Positions 18,342 through 28,112 of a DNA stretch of 64,000 bases are shown piece after piece; the stretch's first letter is position 1; every line of letters begins with the position of its first letter. Position numbers and translations under genes: made by a program. The notes below the pieces were generated by a model. It was not told where the DNA came from. It saw only the letters and a program-made list of their open reading frames with translations, and did not search any database. The stretch comes from Noviherbaspirillum cavernae (GTDB lineage Bacteria > Pseudomonadota > Gammaproteobacteria > Burkholderiales > Burkholderiaceae_D). The DNA lies in NCBI RefSeq assembly GCF_003590875.1, contig NZ_QYUN01000002.1, positions 2,480,001 to 2,544,000 of the forward strand, given 5' to 3'.

Positions 18342-18966
18342 CCGGCCGCAACGCGCTCGCAGCTTTCGCCAGTTCAGTGATGCGAGTCCAGTCCGCCGCC
18401 TGCATCGCCGCCTTCGGCGTCAGCCACGATCCGCCGACGCACGCGACGTTTTGACATGCAAGGAATTGCGCCGCGTTCTCTGGCGACACGCCGCCGGTGG
18501 GACAGAACATCACGTCCGGCAAGGGTCCGGCGATCGCGTTGAGCATCCCGATTCCGCCCGCCGGCACGGCAGGAAACAACTTCAGCTGACGGAATCCCGC
18601 CTCGCGCGCCGCCATCACTTCGGACGGCGTCATCACGCCAGGCAGGAGCGGCAAGCCGCTTGTTTTCGCCGCCGCAACGAGAGCAGGCGTCAATCCCGGC
18701 GACACGCCGAATACCGCGCCGGCATCGCGCGCCGCCGCGAATTCCACGCCCTGGGTCAGGGTGCCGACGCCGACGATGGCTTCCGGCACCTGCTCCGCAA
18801 TCGCCTGGATCGCGGACAAGCCATGCGCTGTGCGCAACGTCACTTCCAGCACGCGGATACCGCCCGCGACCAGCGCCCGCGCCATCGGCACCGCCTGATT
18901 GAGATCGTCGATCGCAATCACCGGGATCACGACCGATGCCTGCATGATGTCCAGCAGCTTGTTCAT
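18334..18966 (-). CDS. eda: 2-dehydro-3-deoxy-6-phosphogluconate aldolase
   Basis: KDPG aldolase of 210 residues, the last Entner-Doudoroff step, giving pyruvate and glyceraldehyde-3-phosphate. [20 protein letters not shown], the [10 protein letters not shown] strand with its catalytic Glu, VGVGTL, FPA and CPTGGV match the family, and the Schiff-base lysine lies in QLKLFPA. The start MNKLLDIMQ overlaps the edd stop by ATGA, so translation is coupled. Upstream in-frame starts lie inside edd and were not used. Confidence 0.95.
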   Translation of the reverse strand: MNKLLDIMQASVVIPVIAIDDLNQAVPMARALVAGGIRVLEVTLRTAHGLSAIQAIAEQVPEAIVGVGTLTQGVEFAAARDAGAVFGVSPGLTPALVAAAKTSGLPLLPGVMTPSEVMAAREAGFRQLKLFPAVPAGGIGMLNAIAGPLPDVMFCPTGGVSPENAAQFLACQNVACVGGSWLTPKAAMQAADWTRITELAKAASALRPAI

Positions 18967-20807
18967 GCGTTCCCCCTCTCCAAAACCGGCGGCAGCCCGA
19001 ATGTGGCTGCACCCTCTTCCGCCGCGCTGACCGAAGCGCGGAACATGGCGAACAGTTCGCGTCCCATGCCCACATGATTGGCCGACAGGTCGGCGGCTTC
19101 CATGCGGCGCGATTCCCATTCCGTCACGGGGACCAGCGCCTCGAGCACGCCGGCCTCGGCATCAAGCCGGATCATGTCGCCGGTGCGCACGCGGCCAAGC
19201 GGCCCGCCCGCCAATACTTCCGGCGACACATGGATCGCCGCCGGCACCTTGCCGGATGCGCCTGACATGCGGCCATCGGTCACCAGCGCCACATGCCGGC
19301 CGGCGTCCTGCAGCACGCCAAGCTCCGGCGTCAGCGAATGCAGCTCAGGCATGCCGTTGGCGCGCGGCCCCTGGTAGCGCACGACCGCGACGAAATCCCG
19401 ATCCAGATCACCCTGCTTGAAGGCTTGCAGAAATGCCTCCTGCGAATCGAACACGATGGCTGGCGCTTCGACCAGACGGTGCTGCGGCTTCACGGCCGAT
19501 ATCTTGATCACGGCACGGCCCAGATTGCCGGTCAGCAGTTTCAATCCACCGTCGCGGGAGAATGGCGCATCGGCAGTGCGCAGCACATTCTCGTCGCCAC
19601 TCGCCTCCGGCAGCGATTTCCAGACCACCGATTCGCCGTCGAGAAAGGGTTCCACGCAATGCGCATGCAAACCTCTGCCGAGCACCGTCATCACATCATC
19701 GTGCATTGCACCGATCTTCAGCAGCTCGCGGATCACGAATCCCGCGCCGCCGGCAGCGTGGAAATGATTCACGTCCGCTTCGCCATTCGGATAGATGCGC
19801 GCCAGCAGCGGCACAACCGCGGAAAGCGCATTGAAGTCGTCCCAGTCGATCACGATCCCCGCCGCCTTCGCAATCGCCACCAGATGCAGCGTGTGGTTGG
19901 TCGAGCCACCCGTCGCGAGCAAGGCGGCGATCGCGTTAACGATCGCCTTTTCATCGACGACATGGCCGACCGGCGTGTACTGTCCGCCTTCCGCGCTGAT
20001 CCTTACCGCGTGCCGCGCCGCCTCGTGTGTGAGCGCATCGCGCAAGGGTGTGTTCGGCGTGATGAACGCAGCGCCCGGAAGGTGCAGACCCATGGCTTCC
20101 ATCAGCATCTGGTTGCTGTTGGCGGTGCCGTAGAAGGTGCATGTGCCAGGCCCGTGATAGGACCTGGATTCTTCCTCCAGCAACTCGGCGCGTCCTATCT
20201 TCCCTTGCGCGTACAGTTGCCGGGTCCGCGCCTTCTCCGAATTGGCAATGCCGCTCGTCATCGGCCCGCCCGGAATGAATACCGCCGGCAAATGCCCGAA
20301 GTGCAACGCGCCGATCAGCAGGCCCGGCACGATCTTGTCGCAGATGCCGAGATAGACCGCCGCATCGAACATGTTGTGCGACAGCGCCACCGCCGTCGCC
20401 ATCGCAATCGTGTCGCGCGAAAACAGAGACAGCTCCATCCCCGGCTGTCCTTGCGTCACGCCGTCGCACATGGCAGGCGTGCCGCCGGCGAATTGCGCAA
20501 CGCCGCCCACCGCGCGCACTGCGTCCTTGATGATAGGGGGAAACCGCTCGAACGGCTGATGCGCCGACAGCATGTCGTTGTAAGAAGAGACGATCGCGAC
20601 CGATGGCACCTTCTGCTGTTTCAGCATCAGTTTGTCGTTGGCGGGGAAGGCCGCAAAGCCGTGCGCGAGATTGGTGCACGACAAAGCGCTGCGGTGTACT
20701 CCTTGCTCGCGCGCAGCATCTACACGCGCCAGATAGGCACTCCGGTACGGCTTGCTGCGTTCGATGATGCGCGCTGTCACGGCAGCAACGGCGGGATGGA
20801 TAGGCAT
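18963..20807 (-). CDS. edd: Phosphogluconate dehydratase
   Basis: Converts 6-phosphogluconate to KDPG, the first committed Entner-Doudoroff step. It has 614 residues, the usual size of the IlvD/Edd family. Candidate Fe-S ligands are visible: [26 protein letters not shown] and [15 protein letters not shown]. The C-terminal [22 protein letters not shown] block is conserved. The ATG at 20807 was chosen, with AGGA upstream; a TTG at 20825 is weaker. The gene is transcribed toward eda and divergent from pgi, with a HexR-like operator over its promoter region. Confidence 0.96.
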   Translation of the reverse strand: MPIHPAVAAVTARIIERSKPYRSAYLARVDAAREQGVHRSALSCTNLAHGFAAFPANDKLMLKQQKVPSVAIVSSYNDMLSAHQPFERFPPIIKDAVRAVGGVAQFAGGTPAMCDGVTQGQPGMELSLFSRDTIAMATAVALSHNMFDAAVYLGICDKIVPGLLIGALHFGHLPAVFIPGGPMTSGIANSEKARTRQLYAQGKIGRAELLEEESRSYHGPGTCTFYGTANSNQMLMEAMGLHLPGAAFITPNTPLRDALTHEAARHAVRISAEGGQYTPVGHVVDEKAIVNAIAALLATGGSTNHTLHLVAIAKAAGIVIDWDDFNALSAVVPLLARIYPNGEADVNHFHAAGGAGFVIRELLKIGAMHDDVMTVLGRGLHAHCVEPFLDGESVVWKSLPEASGDENVLRTADAPFSRDGGLKLLTGNLGRAVIKISAVKPQHRLVEAPAIVFDSQEAFLQAFKQGDLDRDFVAVVRYQGPRANGMPELHSLTPELGVLQDAGRHVALVTDGRMSGASGKVPAAIHVSPEVLAGGPLGRVRTGDMIRLDAEAGVLEALVPVTEWESRRMEAADLSANHVGMGRELFAMFRASVSAAEEGAATFGLPPVLERGNA

Positions 20808-20833
20808 GGGCGGGTTCCTGTGCAAAATGCCGA

Positions 20834-20848
20834 TGTAATTTTACTACA
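20834..20848. promoter_or_regulatory. Candidate HexR operator upstream of edd
   Basis: TGTAATTTTACTACA is a near-perfect inverted repeat of the HexR type (known sites resemble TGTAATAAAATTACA). Read on the minus strand it contains TAAAAT, a plausible -10 box for edd. Bound repressor would therefore block edd-eda. hexR itself lies 3.5 kb away in the divergent operon. Confidence 0.72.
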
Positions 20849-20997
20849 CATATGCGCGTGTCCGCATTGATTCCGGAACAACTGGTCGCACCGCCAAAAG
20901 GCAAGACCCTGGGCAGAAAGGCGACGGCTATTGAGCACAAAGCTCGGAATGTGTTGATGAGCAGCCGCAAACAAATGACATCTGCACAACAAACATT

Positions 20998-21012
20998 TGT
21001 AGTGAATTTACC
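20998..21012. promoter_or_regulatory. Second, weaker HexR-like site upstream of pgi
   Basis: TGTAGTGAATTTACC keeps the TGTAGT half-site; the right half departs from TACA. It covers the expected -35 position of a pgi promoter whose -10 would be TATAGT at 21024-21029. Confidence 0.45.
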
Positions 21013-21023
21013 AAAACTTGATG

Positions 21024-21029
21024 TATAGT
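21024..21029 (+). promoter_or_regulatory. Possible -10 box of pgi
   Basis: TATAGT lies 36 bases before the pgi ATG. The -35 region is poor and overlaps the weaker HexR-like site. Confidence 0.35.
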
Positions 21030-21065
21030 TGAACTATTCAACACATCGCGACATCCACCTTCACC

Positions 21066-22718
21066 ATGCGCCAAATCGCACTTACCGCCACGCCCGCATT
21101 CCATGCACTGCGCACGCATTATGCGGAAGCGAAAGACTGGCAGATGCGGGAATTGTTTGCCGCCGATCCCGCGCGCTTCTCCCGCTTCTCGATCGAGGCG
21201 GCCGGGCTATTGTTCGACTATTCGAAGAACAAGATCACCGATGCCACCATGCGCCTGCTCGTCGCATTGGCGCGGGAGCGTGGAGTCGAACAACGGCGCA
21301 ACGCGATGTTTGCGGGCGAGAAAATCAATGCCACCGAACATCGGGCCGTACTGCACACCGCTCTGCGCGCGCCCGCCACCGGCACGCTCGTGGTAGATGG
21401 ACAGAACGTGTCGCAAGAGGTTCATGCCGTGCTGCAGCGCATGCGCGCATTCAGCGACCGCGTACGCTCCGGTCAATGGCTCGGCAGCACCGACAAGCCG
21501 ATCACCGATATCGTCAACATCGGCATCGGCGGCTCCGACCTCGGTCCGGAAATGGCGTGCCGCGCCTTGCGTCCCTACGTGCATCCGCGCCTGCGGATGC
21601 ATTTCGTTTCGAATGCCGATGGCCATGATCTCGACGCGGTATTGCATCGGGTCAATGCGGACACCGTCCTGTTCGTTGTTGCCTCCAAGACTTTCACGAC
21701 GCGCGAAACGATGATGAATGCGCAGTCGGCGCGCAGCTGGTTCCTTCGCGGCAAGAAAGAAGCCGACTTGCCAAAGCATTTCGTCGCAATCTCCACGAAT
21801 ACGGCAGCGGTTCGCGAATTCGGCATCGATACGGACAACATGTTTCCGTTCTGGGATTGGGTTGGCGGACGCTACTCGATCTGGTCCGCAATCGGCCTGC
21901 CGGTTGCGCTGGCCACCGGCTTCGATCGCTTCAGCGAATTCCTCGCCGGCGCATATGCCATGGATCGACACTTTCTCGACGCGCCGCTCGAGAAGAACAT
22001 GCCGGTGATCATGGCGCTGATCGGCGTGTGGAACCGCAATTTCTTCGGCAGCACGTCGCGCTCGATCGCGCCATACCATCAGGACATGAATCGGCTCGCA
22101 ACCTATCTGCAGCAGCTTGAAATGGAAAGCAACGGCAAGCGCGTTGCAATTGACGGCACGCCGCTCGATGTCGCGACCTGCCCCATTATCTGGGGCAACG
22201 TCGGCACCAATGGGCAGCACGCATATTTCCAGTTGCTGCATCAAGGCAGCGATATCACGCCGGTCGATTTCATCGCGTCGCTGGAACCTGATCACGACTT
22301 TCCCGGCCACCATGCCGTATTGCTGGCGAATTGCTTTGCACAGGCAGAAGCCTTCATGAAAGGCAAGACCGCCGACGAGGTACGCACCGAGATGCGCGCG
22401 CAGAACACCCCGCAAGCCGAGATCGAGGCATTGCTGCCGCACCGCACTTTCCCCGGCAATCGCCCAAGCAACATGATCGTGATGGATGCATTGACGCCCG
22501 CGACGCTGGGCGCGCTGATTGCGCTGTATGAACACAAGGTCTTCGTGCAGGGCGTGTTGTGGGGCATCAACAGTTTCGACCAGTGGGGCGTCGAGTTCGG
22601 CAAGGTACTGGCGAAGAGCATCGAGTCGGAATTGATCGGCGTGCCCGATCCGCAAGCGCACGACAGCTCCACCAATGCGCTGATCGCCCGCGCACGGGAT
22701 GCATTGCGCGGTTCATGA
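21066..22718 (+). CDS. pgi: Glucose-6-phosphate isomerase
   Basis: Interconverts glucose-6-phosphate and fructose-6-phosphate. The protein is 550 residues, the bacterial length. [19 protein letters not shown] phosphate-binding residues, [28 protein letters not shown] (the PGI signature) and the C-terminal [14 protein letters not shown] signature are intact. It opens the pgi-zwf-hexR cluster, feeding hexose phosphate into Zwf and the Entner-Doudoroff genes on the other strand. Confidence 0.97.
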   Translation: MRQIALTATPAFHALRTHYAEAKDWQMRELFAADPARFSRFSIEAAGLLFDYSKNKITDATMRLLVALARERGVEQRRNAMFAGEKINATEHRAVLHTALRAPATGTLVVDGQNVSQEVHAVLQRMRAFSDRVRSGQWLGSTDKPITDIVNIGIGGSDLGPEMACRALRPYVHPRLRMHFVSNADGHDLDAVLHRVNADTVLFVVASKTFTTRETMMNAQSARSWFLRGKKEADLPKHFVAISTNTAAVREFGIDTDNMFPFWDWVGGRYSIWSAIGLPVALATGFDRFSEFLAGAYAMDRHFLDAPLEKNMPVIMALIGVWNRNFFGSTSRSIAPYHQDMNRLATYLQQLEMESNGKRVAIDGTPLDVATCPIIWGNVGTNGQHAYFQLLHQGSDITPVDFIASLEPDHDFPGHHAVLLANCFAQAEAFMKGKTADEVRTEMRAQNTPQAEIEALLPHRTFPGNRPSNMIVMDALTPATLGALIALYEHKVFVQGVLWGINSFDQWGVEFGKVLAKSIESELIGVPDPQAHDSSTNALIARARDALRGS

Positions 22719-22914
22719 CCGAAACTTGAACGGATTTTGTTCGCCTAATCTGGAATGAAGAAGCAGAGAGTTTTTTCGATCTGCCGTCTGGCGCAATCCA
22801 GTGTCACGCAGGCAATGCATGAACCACGCCCGATGTCGCCTTGCGCCGCGATGACGACGGCATACCCACGAATCGGCGAACCAGCGCCCTTTCTCACAAC
22901 GAGACAATGACATC

Positions 22915-24387
22915 ATGGCTCTTGCAGATTTCGATTTGGTCCTGTTCGGCGGCAGCGGCGACTTGTCCATGCGCAAACTGGTGCCGGCCCTCTATCATCG
23001 CGACCGCGCGCATGATCTGCCATCGACGGCGCGCATCATCTGCGTCGGCCGACATGAATGGAGCCGCGATGAATTTCTGACAGCACTCAACGACAACGCC
23101 AGGCCGCACATCGCACAAGAGCTTTTCGATCCGGCTTTCTGGGAAACATTTTGCACACGTCTGACGTATGTGACGCTGGATGCCACCAACGCGAGCACCT
23201 ATCAAGCACTGGTCGATGTCATGCGCAAGGATGCGTCGATCACGCGGATTTTCTATCTCGCCACGCCGCCCAGCCTGTTTGCCACCATTTGCAACAACCT
23301 GGCCGGATGCGGACTCGCCACCGCGCAGTCGCGCGTGGTGCTGGAAAAGCCGCTGGGGCGCGATCTCGCCAGCGCCAAGCTGATCAACGAGGAAGTCGGG
23401 CGCGTATTCGCCGAATCGCAAATCTTCCGCATCGATCACTACCTCGGCAAGGAACCGGTGCAGAATCTGCTTGCGCTGCGCTTCGGCAATGTGCTGTTCG
23501 AACCCTTGTGGCGGCGCGAATGGATTTCCGACGTGCAAATCACGATCGCGGAGGAACTCGGCGTCGCCAATCGCATGGGCTATTACGAAACGGCCGGTGC
23601 ACTGCGCGACATGCTGCAGAATCACCTGCTGCAACTGCTGTGCATCGTCGCGATGGAGCCGCCGACCTGCGCGGCGCCCAACGCGGTGCGCGACGAAAAG
23701 CTGAAAGTGTTGCGTTCGCTCAAGCCCTTCACGCCACAGACGATTGCGCAGAATATCGTGCGCGGCCAGTATCGCGCCGGACATGTCAACGGCATGCCCG
23801 TGCCCGGATACCGCAAGGAAGCAGGTGCCAATCCGGAATCGCGCACCGAAACCTACGTCGCGCTGAAAGCGGAAATCGACACCTGGCGCTGGGCCGGCGT
23901 GCCCTTCTACCTGCGCACCGGCAAGCGCATGGCCGACCAGCTGGCGGAAATCGTGGTGCGCTTCAAGAACATCCCGCATTCGATCTTTGCCCAGCCCAAC
24001 AGCAGCTTTCAGCCCAATTGCCTCGTGATCCGCCTGCAGCCGGACGAGGACCTGCAGCTGAACCTGATGGCGAAGACGCCCGGCGACGGCATGCGACTGC
24101 GCCCGGTGGAACTGGAACTGGATTTCCGCGAAACCTTCAAGATGCCGCGCATGGACGCCTACGAGCGGCTGCTGCTCGACGTGCTGCGCGGGCAACTGAC
24201 ACTGTTCATGCGCAGCGACGAACTCGAAGCGGCATGGGCGTGGCTTGAACCCATCCTCGATTACTGGGAGCGGGAGCAGGACCAACCCGTCCCGTACGCG
24301 GCCGGCACCTGGGGCCCCGCCGCCGCCAGCGCCCTGATCGGGCGCGACGGCTTGCAGTGGCGCGAAGAAGCCTTGCCGGAGCTGTGA
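22915..24387 (+). CDS. zwf: Glucose-6-phosphate 1-dehydrogenase
   Basis: Oxidises glucose-6-phosphate to 6-phosphogluconolactone with NAD(P)+. It has 490 residues. The nucleotide-binding motif is FGGSGDLSMRKLVP (more often GASGDL). RIDHYLGKEPVQN is the active-site signature, and VPFYLRTGKRM and the C-terminal GTWGP are conserved. It lies 197 bp after pgi and overlaps hexR by one base (TGATG). No 6-phosphogluconolactonase gene is present in the window. Confidence 0.97.
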   Translation: MALADFDLVLFGGSGDLSMRKLVPALYHRDRAHDLPSTARIICVGRHEWSRDEFLTALNDNARPHIAQELFDPAFWETFCTRLTYVTLDATNASTYQALVDVMRKDASITRIFYLATPPSLFATICNNLAGCGLATAQSRVVLEKPLGRDLASAKLINEEVGRVFAESQIFRIDHYLGKEPVQNLLALRFGNVLFEPLWRREWISDVQITIAEELGVANRMGYYETAGALRDMLQNHLLQLLCIVAMEPPTCAAPNAVRDEKLKVLRSLKPFTPQTIAQNIVRGQYRAGHVNGMPVPGYRKEAGANPESRTETYVALKAEIDTWRWAGVPFYLRTGKRMADQLAEIVVRFKNIPHSIFAQPNSSFQPNCLVIRLQPDEDLQLNLMAKTPGDGMRLRPVELELDFRETFKMPRMDAYERLLLDVLRGQLTLFMRSDELEAAWAWLEPILDYWEREQDQPVPYAAGTWGPAAASALIGRDGLQWREEALPEL

Positions 24388-25256
24388 TGCTTCTCGATTC
24401 GATCCGGAACCAAATCGACTCGCTCTCCAAATCGGAAAAAAAAGTCGCTCTCGCCGTCCTCAAGAATCCCGAGCTGGCCGTCGACGAAAACATCACTGCG
24501 CTCGCCAGAAACGCCGGCGTGTCGGAGCCGACCGTGGTGCGCTTCTGTCGCACCCTGGGCCATGAAGGCTGGCACGATTTCAAGCTGAAACTCGCACAAG
24601 GGCTGGCCCTCGCGCTACCGAAAGCGAACGAACCGGCGCTGCAGGATGACCTCGCATCCGACCTGGTGAACAAGATCTGCAGCCGCTCGATCAACACCCT
24701 GCTCGACCTGCGCAACACGCTCAACCCGGATGCCATCGCCAAGGCGCTGGAGGTGCTGGCCGCGGCCAGCAAGATCGAGTTCTACGGACAAGGCACCTCG
24801 GGCATCGTCGCCGCCGACGCGCAACACAAGTTCTTCCGCTCCGGCGTGCCGACCGTGGCCTACGCCGATCCGCATATCCACAGCATCGCCGCCTCGCTGT
24901 TGAAGAAGGGCGACGCGGTCGTCGCCATCTCGCAGCGCGGCAACAGCACGGCCCTCCTGCGCAGCGTGCAGCTCGCGCGCAAGGCCGGCGCCGACATCAT
25001 CGCCCTCACCCCCAGCGGAACACCGCTCGCCGAAGCCGCGACCCTGCTGGTGCCGGTCGATCTCGGCTTCGACACCGACCCGTACACGCCGATCTCGGCA
25101 CGCCTCGCACATCTGGTCGTGATCGACATCCTCGCGGTCGGCCTCGCACTCAAACGCGGGCCGGAATTCCGCAAGAAGATGCAGAATGCGCAAAAGGCGC
25201 TGCAGAAATTCGACGTGCAGTTCGACTCCTTCCTCCGGCACGCGCCGAAAAGCTGA
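24387..25256 (+). CDS. hexR: HexR-type RpiR-family transcriptional regulator
   Basis: Repressor of 289 residues. The N-terminal RpiR helix-turn-helix (ENITALARNAGVSEPTVVRFCRTLGHEGWHDFKLKL) precedes a SIS sugar-phosphate domain (IEFYGQGTSGIVAADAQHKFFR; VVAISQRGNSTALL). HexR controls zwf/edd/eda/pgi genes in proteobacteria and releases DNA when it binds KDPG. Gene context and the HexR-like operator 3.5 kb upstream fit this well. The start overlaps the zwf stop. Codons 17-19 contain a run of eight A residues (24436-24443). Confidence 0.92.
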   Translation: MLLDSIRNQIDSLSKSEKKVALAVLKNPELAVDENITALARNAGVSEPTVVRFCRTLGHEGWHDFKLKLAQGLALALPKANEPALQDDLASDLVNKICSRSINTLLDLRNTLNPDAIAKALEVLAAASKIEFYGQGTSGIVAADAQHKFFRSGVPTVAYADPHIHSIAASLLKKGDAVVAISQRGNSTALLRSVQLARKAGADIIALTPSGTPLAEAATLLVPVDLGFDTDPYTPISARLAHLVVIDILAVGLALKRGPEFRKKMQNAQKALQKFDVQFDSFLRHAPKS

Positions 25257-25332
25257 CACGGATTAGCTGACACGGATTCATTCACAGCCGATATCGGCAG
25301 GCCGCGCGAATGCCGCTTCCCGTGCCCATGCC

Positions 25333-25360
25333 GTCATTCCGGACGAAGTGAGGAATCTCA
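25333..25360. repeat. Possible dispersed repeat in the hexR-tal gap
   Basis: This sequence begins GTCATTCCGGACGAAG and continues to GAGGAATCTCA. It resembles short dispersed repeats common in proteobacterial intergenic regions, whose reverse translation gives HFVRNDG-like peptides. Only one copy was noticed here. Confidence 0.4.
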
Positions 25361-25475
25361 ACCGTCGGCAACACCTCAGGAATTTGAGGCATCTCATTCG
25401 CACTCGCCATCCACGCCGCGCCATCGCAAAATGCCGTTATCATTTGCATCTTTGATATCATCAACTTTTGCCGCC

Positions 25476-26411
25476 ATGAACCAGCTCGATCAACTGAAGC
25501 AATACACCACCATCGTTGCCGACACCGGCGATTTCCAGGCGATGAAAGCCTTCGCCCCGCACGACGCCACCACCAATCCCTCGCTGATCCTGAAGGCAGT
25601 GCAAAAGGACGAATACAAGCCCTTGCTGGAAAAAGCGGTGCGCGAGCACGGCCGCAAATCGACCGGCGAAATCATCGACCACCTGCTGGTCGCCTTCGGC
25701 CTGGAAATCCTGAAGCTCATCCCCGGCCGCGTCTCGACCGAAACCGATGCGCGCCTGTCCTTCGACACGCAAGGCACCATCGCCAAGGGCCGCAGCCTGA
25801 TCGCACTGTACGAGGCGGCGGACATTCCGCGCGAGCGCGTGCTGATCAAGATCGCCTCGACGTGGGAAGGCATCCGCGCCGCCGAAGTGCTGGAGAAGGA
25901 AGGCATCCGCTGCAACATGACACTGCTGTTCGCGCTGCCGCAAGCGATCGCCTGCGCCGACGCCGGCGCGCAGCTCATCTCGCCCTTCGTCGGCCGCATC
26001 TACGACTGGTACAAGAAGGCCACCGGACAGGATTACACCGGCGCGGACGATCCGGGCGTGCAATCGGTCAAGCGCATCTACAACTACTACCGCAAGTTCG
26101 GCTACAAGACGGAAGTGATGGGCGCGAGCTTCCGCAACACCTCGCAGATCACCGAACTGGCCGGCTGCGACCTGCTGACCATCAGCCCGGAGCTGTTGCA
26201 GAAACTGGCGGAAAGCGATGCGCCGGTCACGCGCAAGTTGAGCGAGGAGACAGCACAAGCAGCAGATATCCAGAAGCTGGCGCTGGACGAAAAATCCTTC
26301 CGACTGATGCTGAACGAAGACGCGATGGGAACGGAAAAGCTGGCGGAAGGAATCCGCCTGTTCTGCGCCGATGCGGTCAAGCTGGAAAAGATGATCGAGG
26401 CATTGCGCTGA
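25476..26411 (+). CDS. tal: Transaldolase
   Basis: Transfers a dihydroxyacetone unit between sugar phosphates in the non-oxidative pentose phosphate pathway. The protein is 311 residues (TalB class). [11 protein letters not shown] is signature 1, and [16 protein letters not shown] carries the Schiff-base lysine. [18 protein letters not shown] and [14 protein letters not shown] follow. The start [10 protein letters not shown] at 25476 fits the family; an upstream ATG at 25431 does not. It is 219 bp after hexR, so co-transcription is uncertain. Confidence 0.97.
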   Translation: MNQLDQLKQYTTIVADTGDFQAMKAFAPHDATTNPSLILKAVQKDEYKPLLEKAVREHGRKSTGEIIDHLLVAFGLEILKLIPGRVSTETDARLSFDTQGTIAKGRSLIALYEAADIPRERVLIKIASTWEGIRAAEVLEKEGIRCNMTLLFALPQAIACADAGAQLISPFVGRIYDWYKKATGQDYTGADDPGVQSVKRIYNYYRKFGYKTEVMGASFRNTSQITELAGCDLLTISPELLQKLAESDAPVTRKLSEETAQAADIQKLALDEKSFRLMLNEDAMGTEKLAEGIRLFCADAVKLEKMIEALR

Positions 26412-26429
26412 CATTGCCTTTGCCGCACT

Positions 26430-27059
26430 TCACGCGGGGTCGTTCCCTTTCATTCTGACAGCCTCGGCCATGGCACCGGCATTCTGCAAGCCCCGCGCAA
26501 TCCCTTCGCGATTCACCGCAGGCTGGTTCTGGCTGACCTTCCACTTGCCGACAAGTCTGGTCACGGGAATTTCAATGCCGACGATTGCAGAGAGAAGTTT
26601 GTCGATGTAATCCGTCGGCGCATCCGCCACCTTCCACGGCTGTGCCTGCCCCTTTTCATGCCGCTCGGTGAGCCGCCCCACCAGACCGCGCAGCCATTGC
26701 GGATCGTCAATGATTTTCAGCGGCCCTGATGCGTGCACCACCATGTAGTTCCAGGTCGGCACCACCTTCCCGCTTTCCTGCTTTGTCGCATACCACGATG
26801 GCGAGATGTAGGCCTGCGCGCCCTGAAACACGATCAGCGCATCGACCTCGGACGAGAATTCCCGCCACACCGAATTGCTGCGCGCCACATGCGCGCGCAA
26901 GGTGCCGAAGGGCGCAGGTTCAGGATCGAGTTCAAAAGGGATATGGTTGGCGTTGAGTCCGTTCGAATCGAGCGTGACCAGCGTGCCGAGCGGATGCTCG
27001 CGCATCAGTTCAAACATCGCTTCCGGGCGCTTTTCCTCGAAATGCGGCGGCATGTACAT
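26430..27059 (-). CDS. paiB: FMN-binding negative transcriptional regulator, PaiB family
   Basis: Protein of 209 residues with the PaiB split-barrel flavin-binding fold: MYMPPHFEE start, LGTLVTLDSNGLNANHIPFEL, HVARSNSVWREF, ALIVFQGAQAYISPSWYATK and VPTWNYMVVHASG. Bacillus PaiB acts with the acetyltransferase PaiA in negative control of sporulation and protease genes; the role in proteobacteria is unclear. AAGGA lies 7 bases before the ATG at 27059. It follows the OsmC and GNAT genes on the same strand and is convergent with tal. Confidence 0.9.
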   Translation of the reverse strand: MYMPPHFEEKRPEAMFELMREHPLGTLVTLDSNGLNANHIPFELDPEPAPFGTLRAHVARSNSVWREFSSEVDALIVFQGAQAYISPSWYATKQESGKVVPTWNYMVVHASGPLKIIDDPQWLRGLVGRLTERHEKGQAQPWKVADAPTDYIDKLLSAIVGIEIPVTRLVGKWKVSQNQPAVNREGIARGLQNAGAMAEAVRMKGNDPA

Positions 27060-27113
27060 GCGGGATCCTTCACGTAATGAGAAACACTGACGAACTGACT
27101 GCACCTCCGGCAG

Positions 27114-27575
27114 TCAAGTCGACTCCACCACGATTTCCGACTTCAGGGAGTTCGCGATATAGCACTCCTCATGCGAATAATGATGCATGGCATCGAGTTC
27201 ATCCGCCGTCGGTTGCCGCTCGTCGCTGAACACGACCTTCGGCCGCAGGGTGATGCGCGTCATCGCCATCTTGCCGTCGCCATTGGTATCCATCACCCCG
27301 ACTGCATTGTCCAGATACGACTCCACGACGAAGCCGCGCTTCGCGGCGACATGCAGGAAAAACAGCATGTGGCAACTCGATGCGGCGGCAACCAGCGCTT
27401 CTTCCGGATCGACATTGGCAGCATTCGACATCGGCAGAGGAACGCTCAAGGGCGACGACGATGCCGGCACGCGCGCACCGCCATCGAAAATCCATTCATG
27501 TGCCCGGCTGTAGCGGTTGTCGACGAATGTCTGGTCGCCGCGCTGCCAGGAAACGGTGGCTTCATAGGTATGCAT
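27114..27575 (-). CDS. OsmC/Ohr-family peroxiredoxin-like protein
   Basis: OsmC-family protein of 153 residues. HTYEATVSWQRG begins the beta strand block; VDPEEALVAAASSCHMLFFLHVAAKRG carries the first catalytic cysteine, and HEECYIANSLKSEI the second. Such proteins reduce organic hydroperoxides with this cysteine pair. GGAG precedes the chosen start, and upstream in-frame extensions overlap the GNAT gene. It sits between the GNAT and paiB genes. Confidence 0.9.
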   Translation of the reverse strand: MHTYEATVSWQRGDQTFVDNRYSRAHEWIFDGGARVPASSSPLSVPLPMSNAANVDPEEALVAAASSCHMLFFLHVAAKRGFVVESYLDNAVGVMDTNGDGKMAMTRITLRPKVVFSDERQPTADELDAMHHYSHEECYIANSLKSEIVVEST

Positions 27576-27607
27576 GGTGTTCTCCGTTATCAGGAATGAG
27601 GCCGGGA

Positions 27608-28009
27608 TCAGCGGGTCCGCTTGATGATCCAGCCATTGCCTACCGCTTCGAATCCGACTTTCGGGTAGTAGTTCATTGCTTCCGGTGCCGCGAGCAGCAA
27701 TAGCATGGTCTCTTCGCCGATCGCCGCGCGGACATGCCGGATCAGCTCGCCGCCGATCCCGGTGTGCTGATGGCGCTTGTCCACTGCGAGATCGGACAGG
27801 TAGCAACAATAGCTGAAGTCCGTCAAGGCACGGGCGACGCCGACCAGCCGGTCCTCATCCCATGCGGTAATCAGCACATCGGCATGCTTCAGCATTTTCT
27901 CCATGCGGGCCAGATCACCGGTCGGCCGCCGGATTCCGGAAGCGTCGAACAGTGCTGCCAATTGCGCTGGAGAAATGGGTTTTCTGTTTTCGTAGCGTAT
28001 CGTATTCAT
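27608..28009 (-). CDS. GNAT-family N-acetyltransferase
   Basis: Small acetyltransferase of 133 residues. The acetyl-CoA-binding region reads DLAVDKRHQHTGIGGELIRHVRAAIGE, followed by LLAAPEAMNYYPKVGFEAV, the usual GNAT ending. The substrate is unknown. The MNTIRYENRK start has GGAAGG a few bases upstream. First gene of the GNAT-OsmC-paiB group, divergent from the MocR-type regulator across 103 bp. A GNAT gene beside paiB recalls the Bacillus paiAB pair. Confidence 0.88.
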   Translation of the reverse strand: MNTIRYENRKPISPAQLAALFDASGIRRPTGDLARMEKMLKHADVLITAWDEDRLVGVARALTDFSYCCYLSDLAVDKRHQHTGIGGELIRHVRAAIGEETMLLLLAAPEAMNYYPKVGFEAVGNGWIIKRTR

Positions 28010-28112
28010 GTCACCTTCCGCAGTGATTTCAGGCCAAAGATACCGCGCCATTTGGCTTTCTTGAAGTACCAATAAATGCTATTTTAAGAATACCAATCCT
28101 GAGCACATTCTC

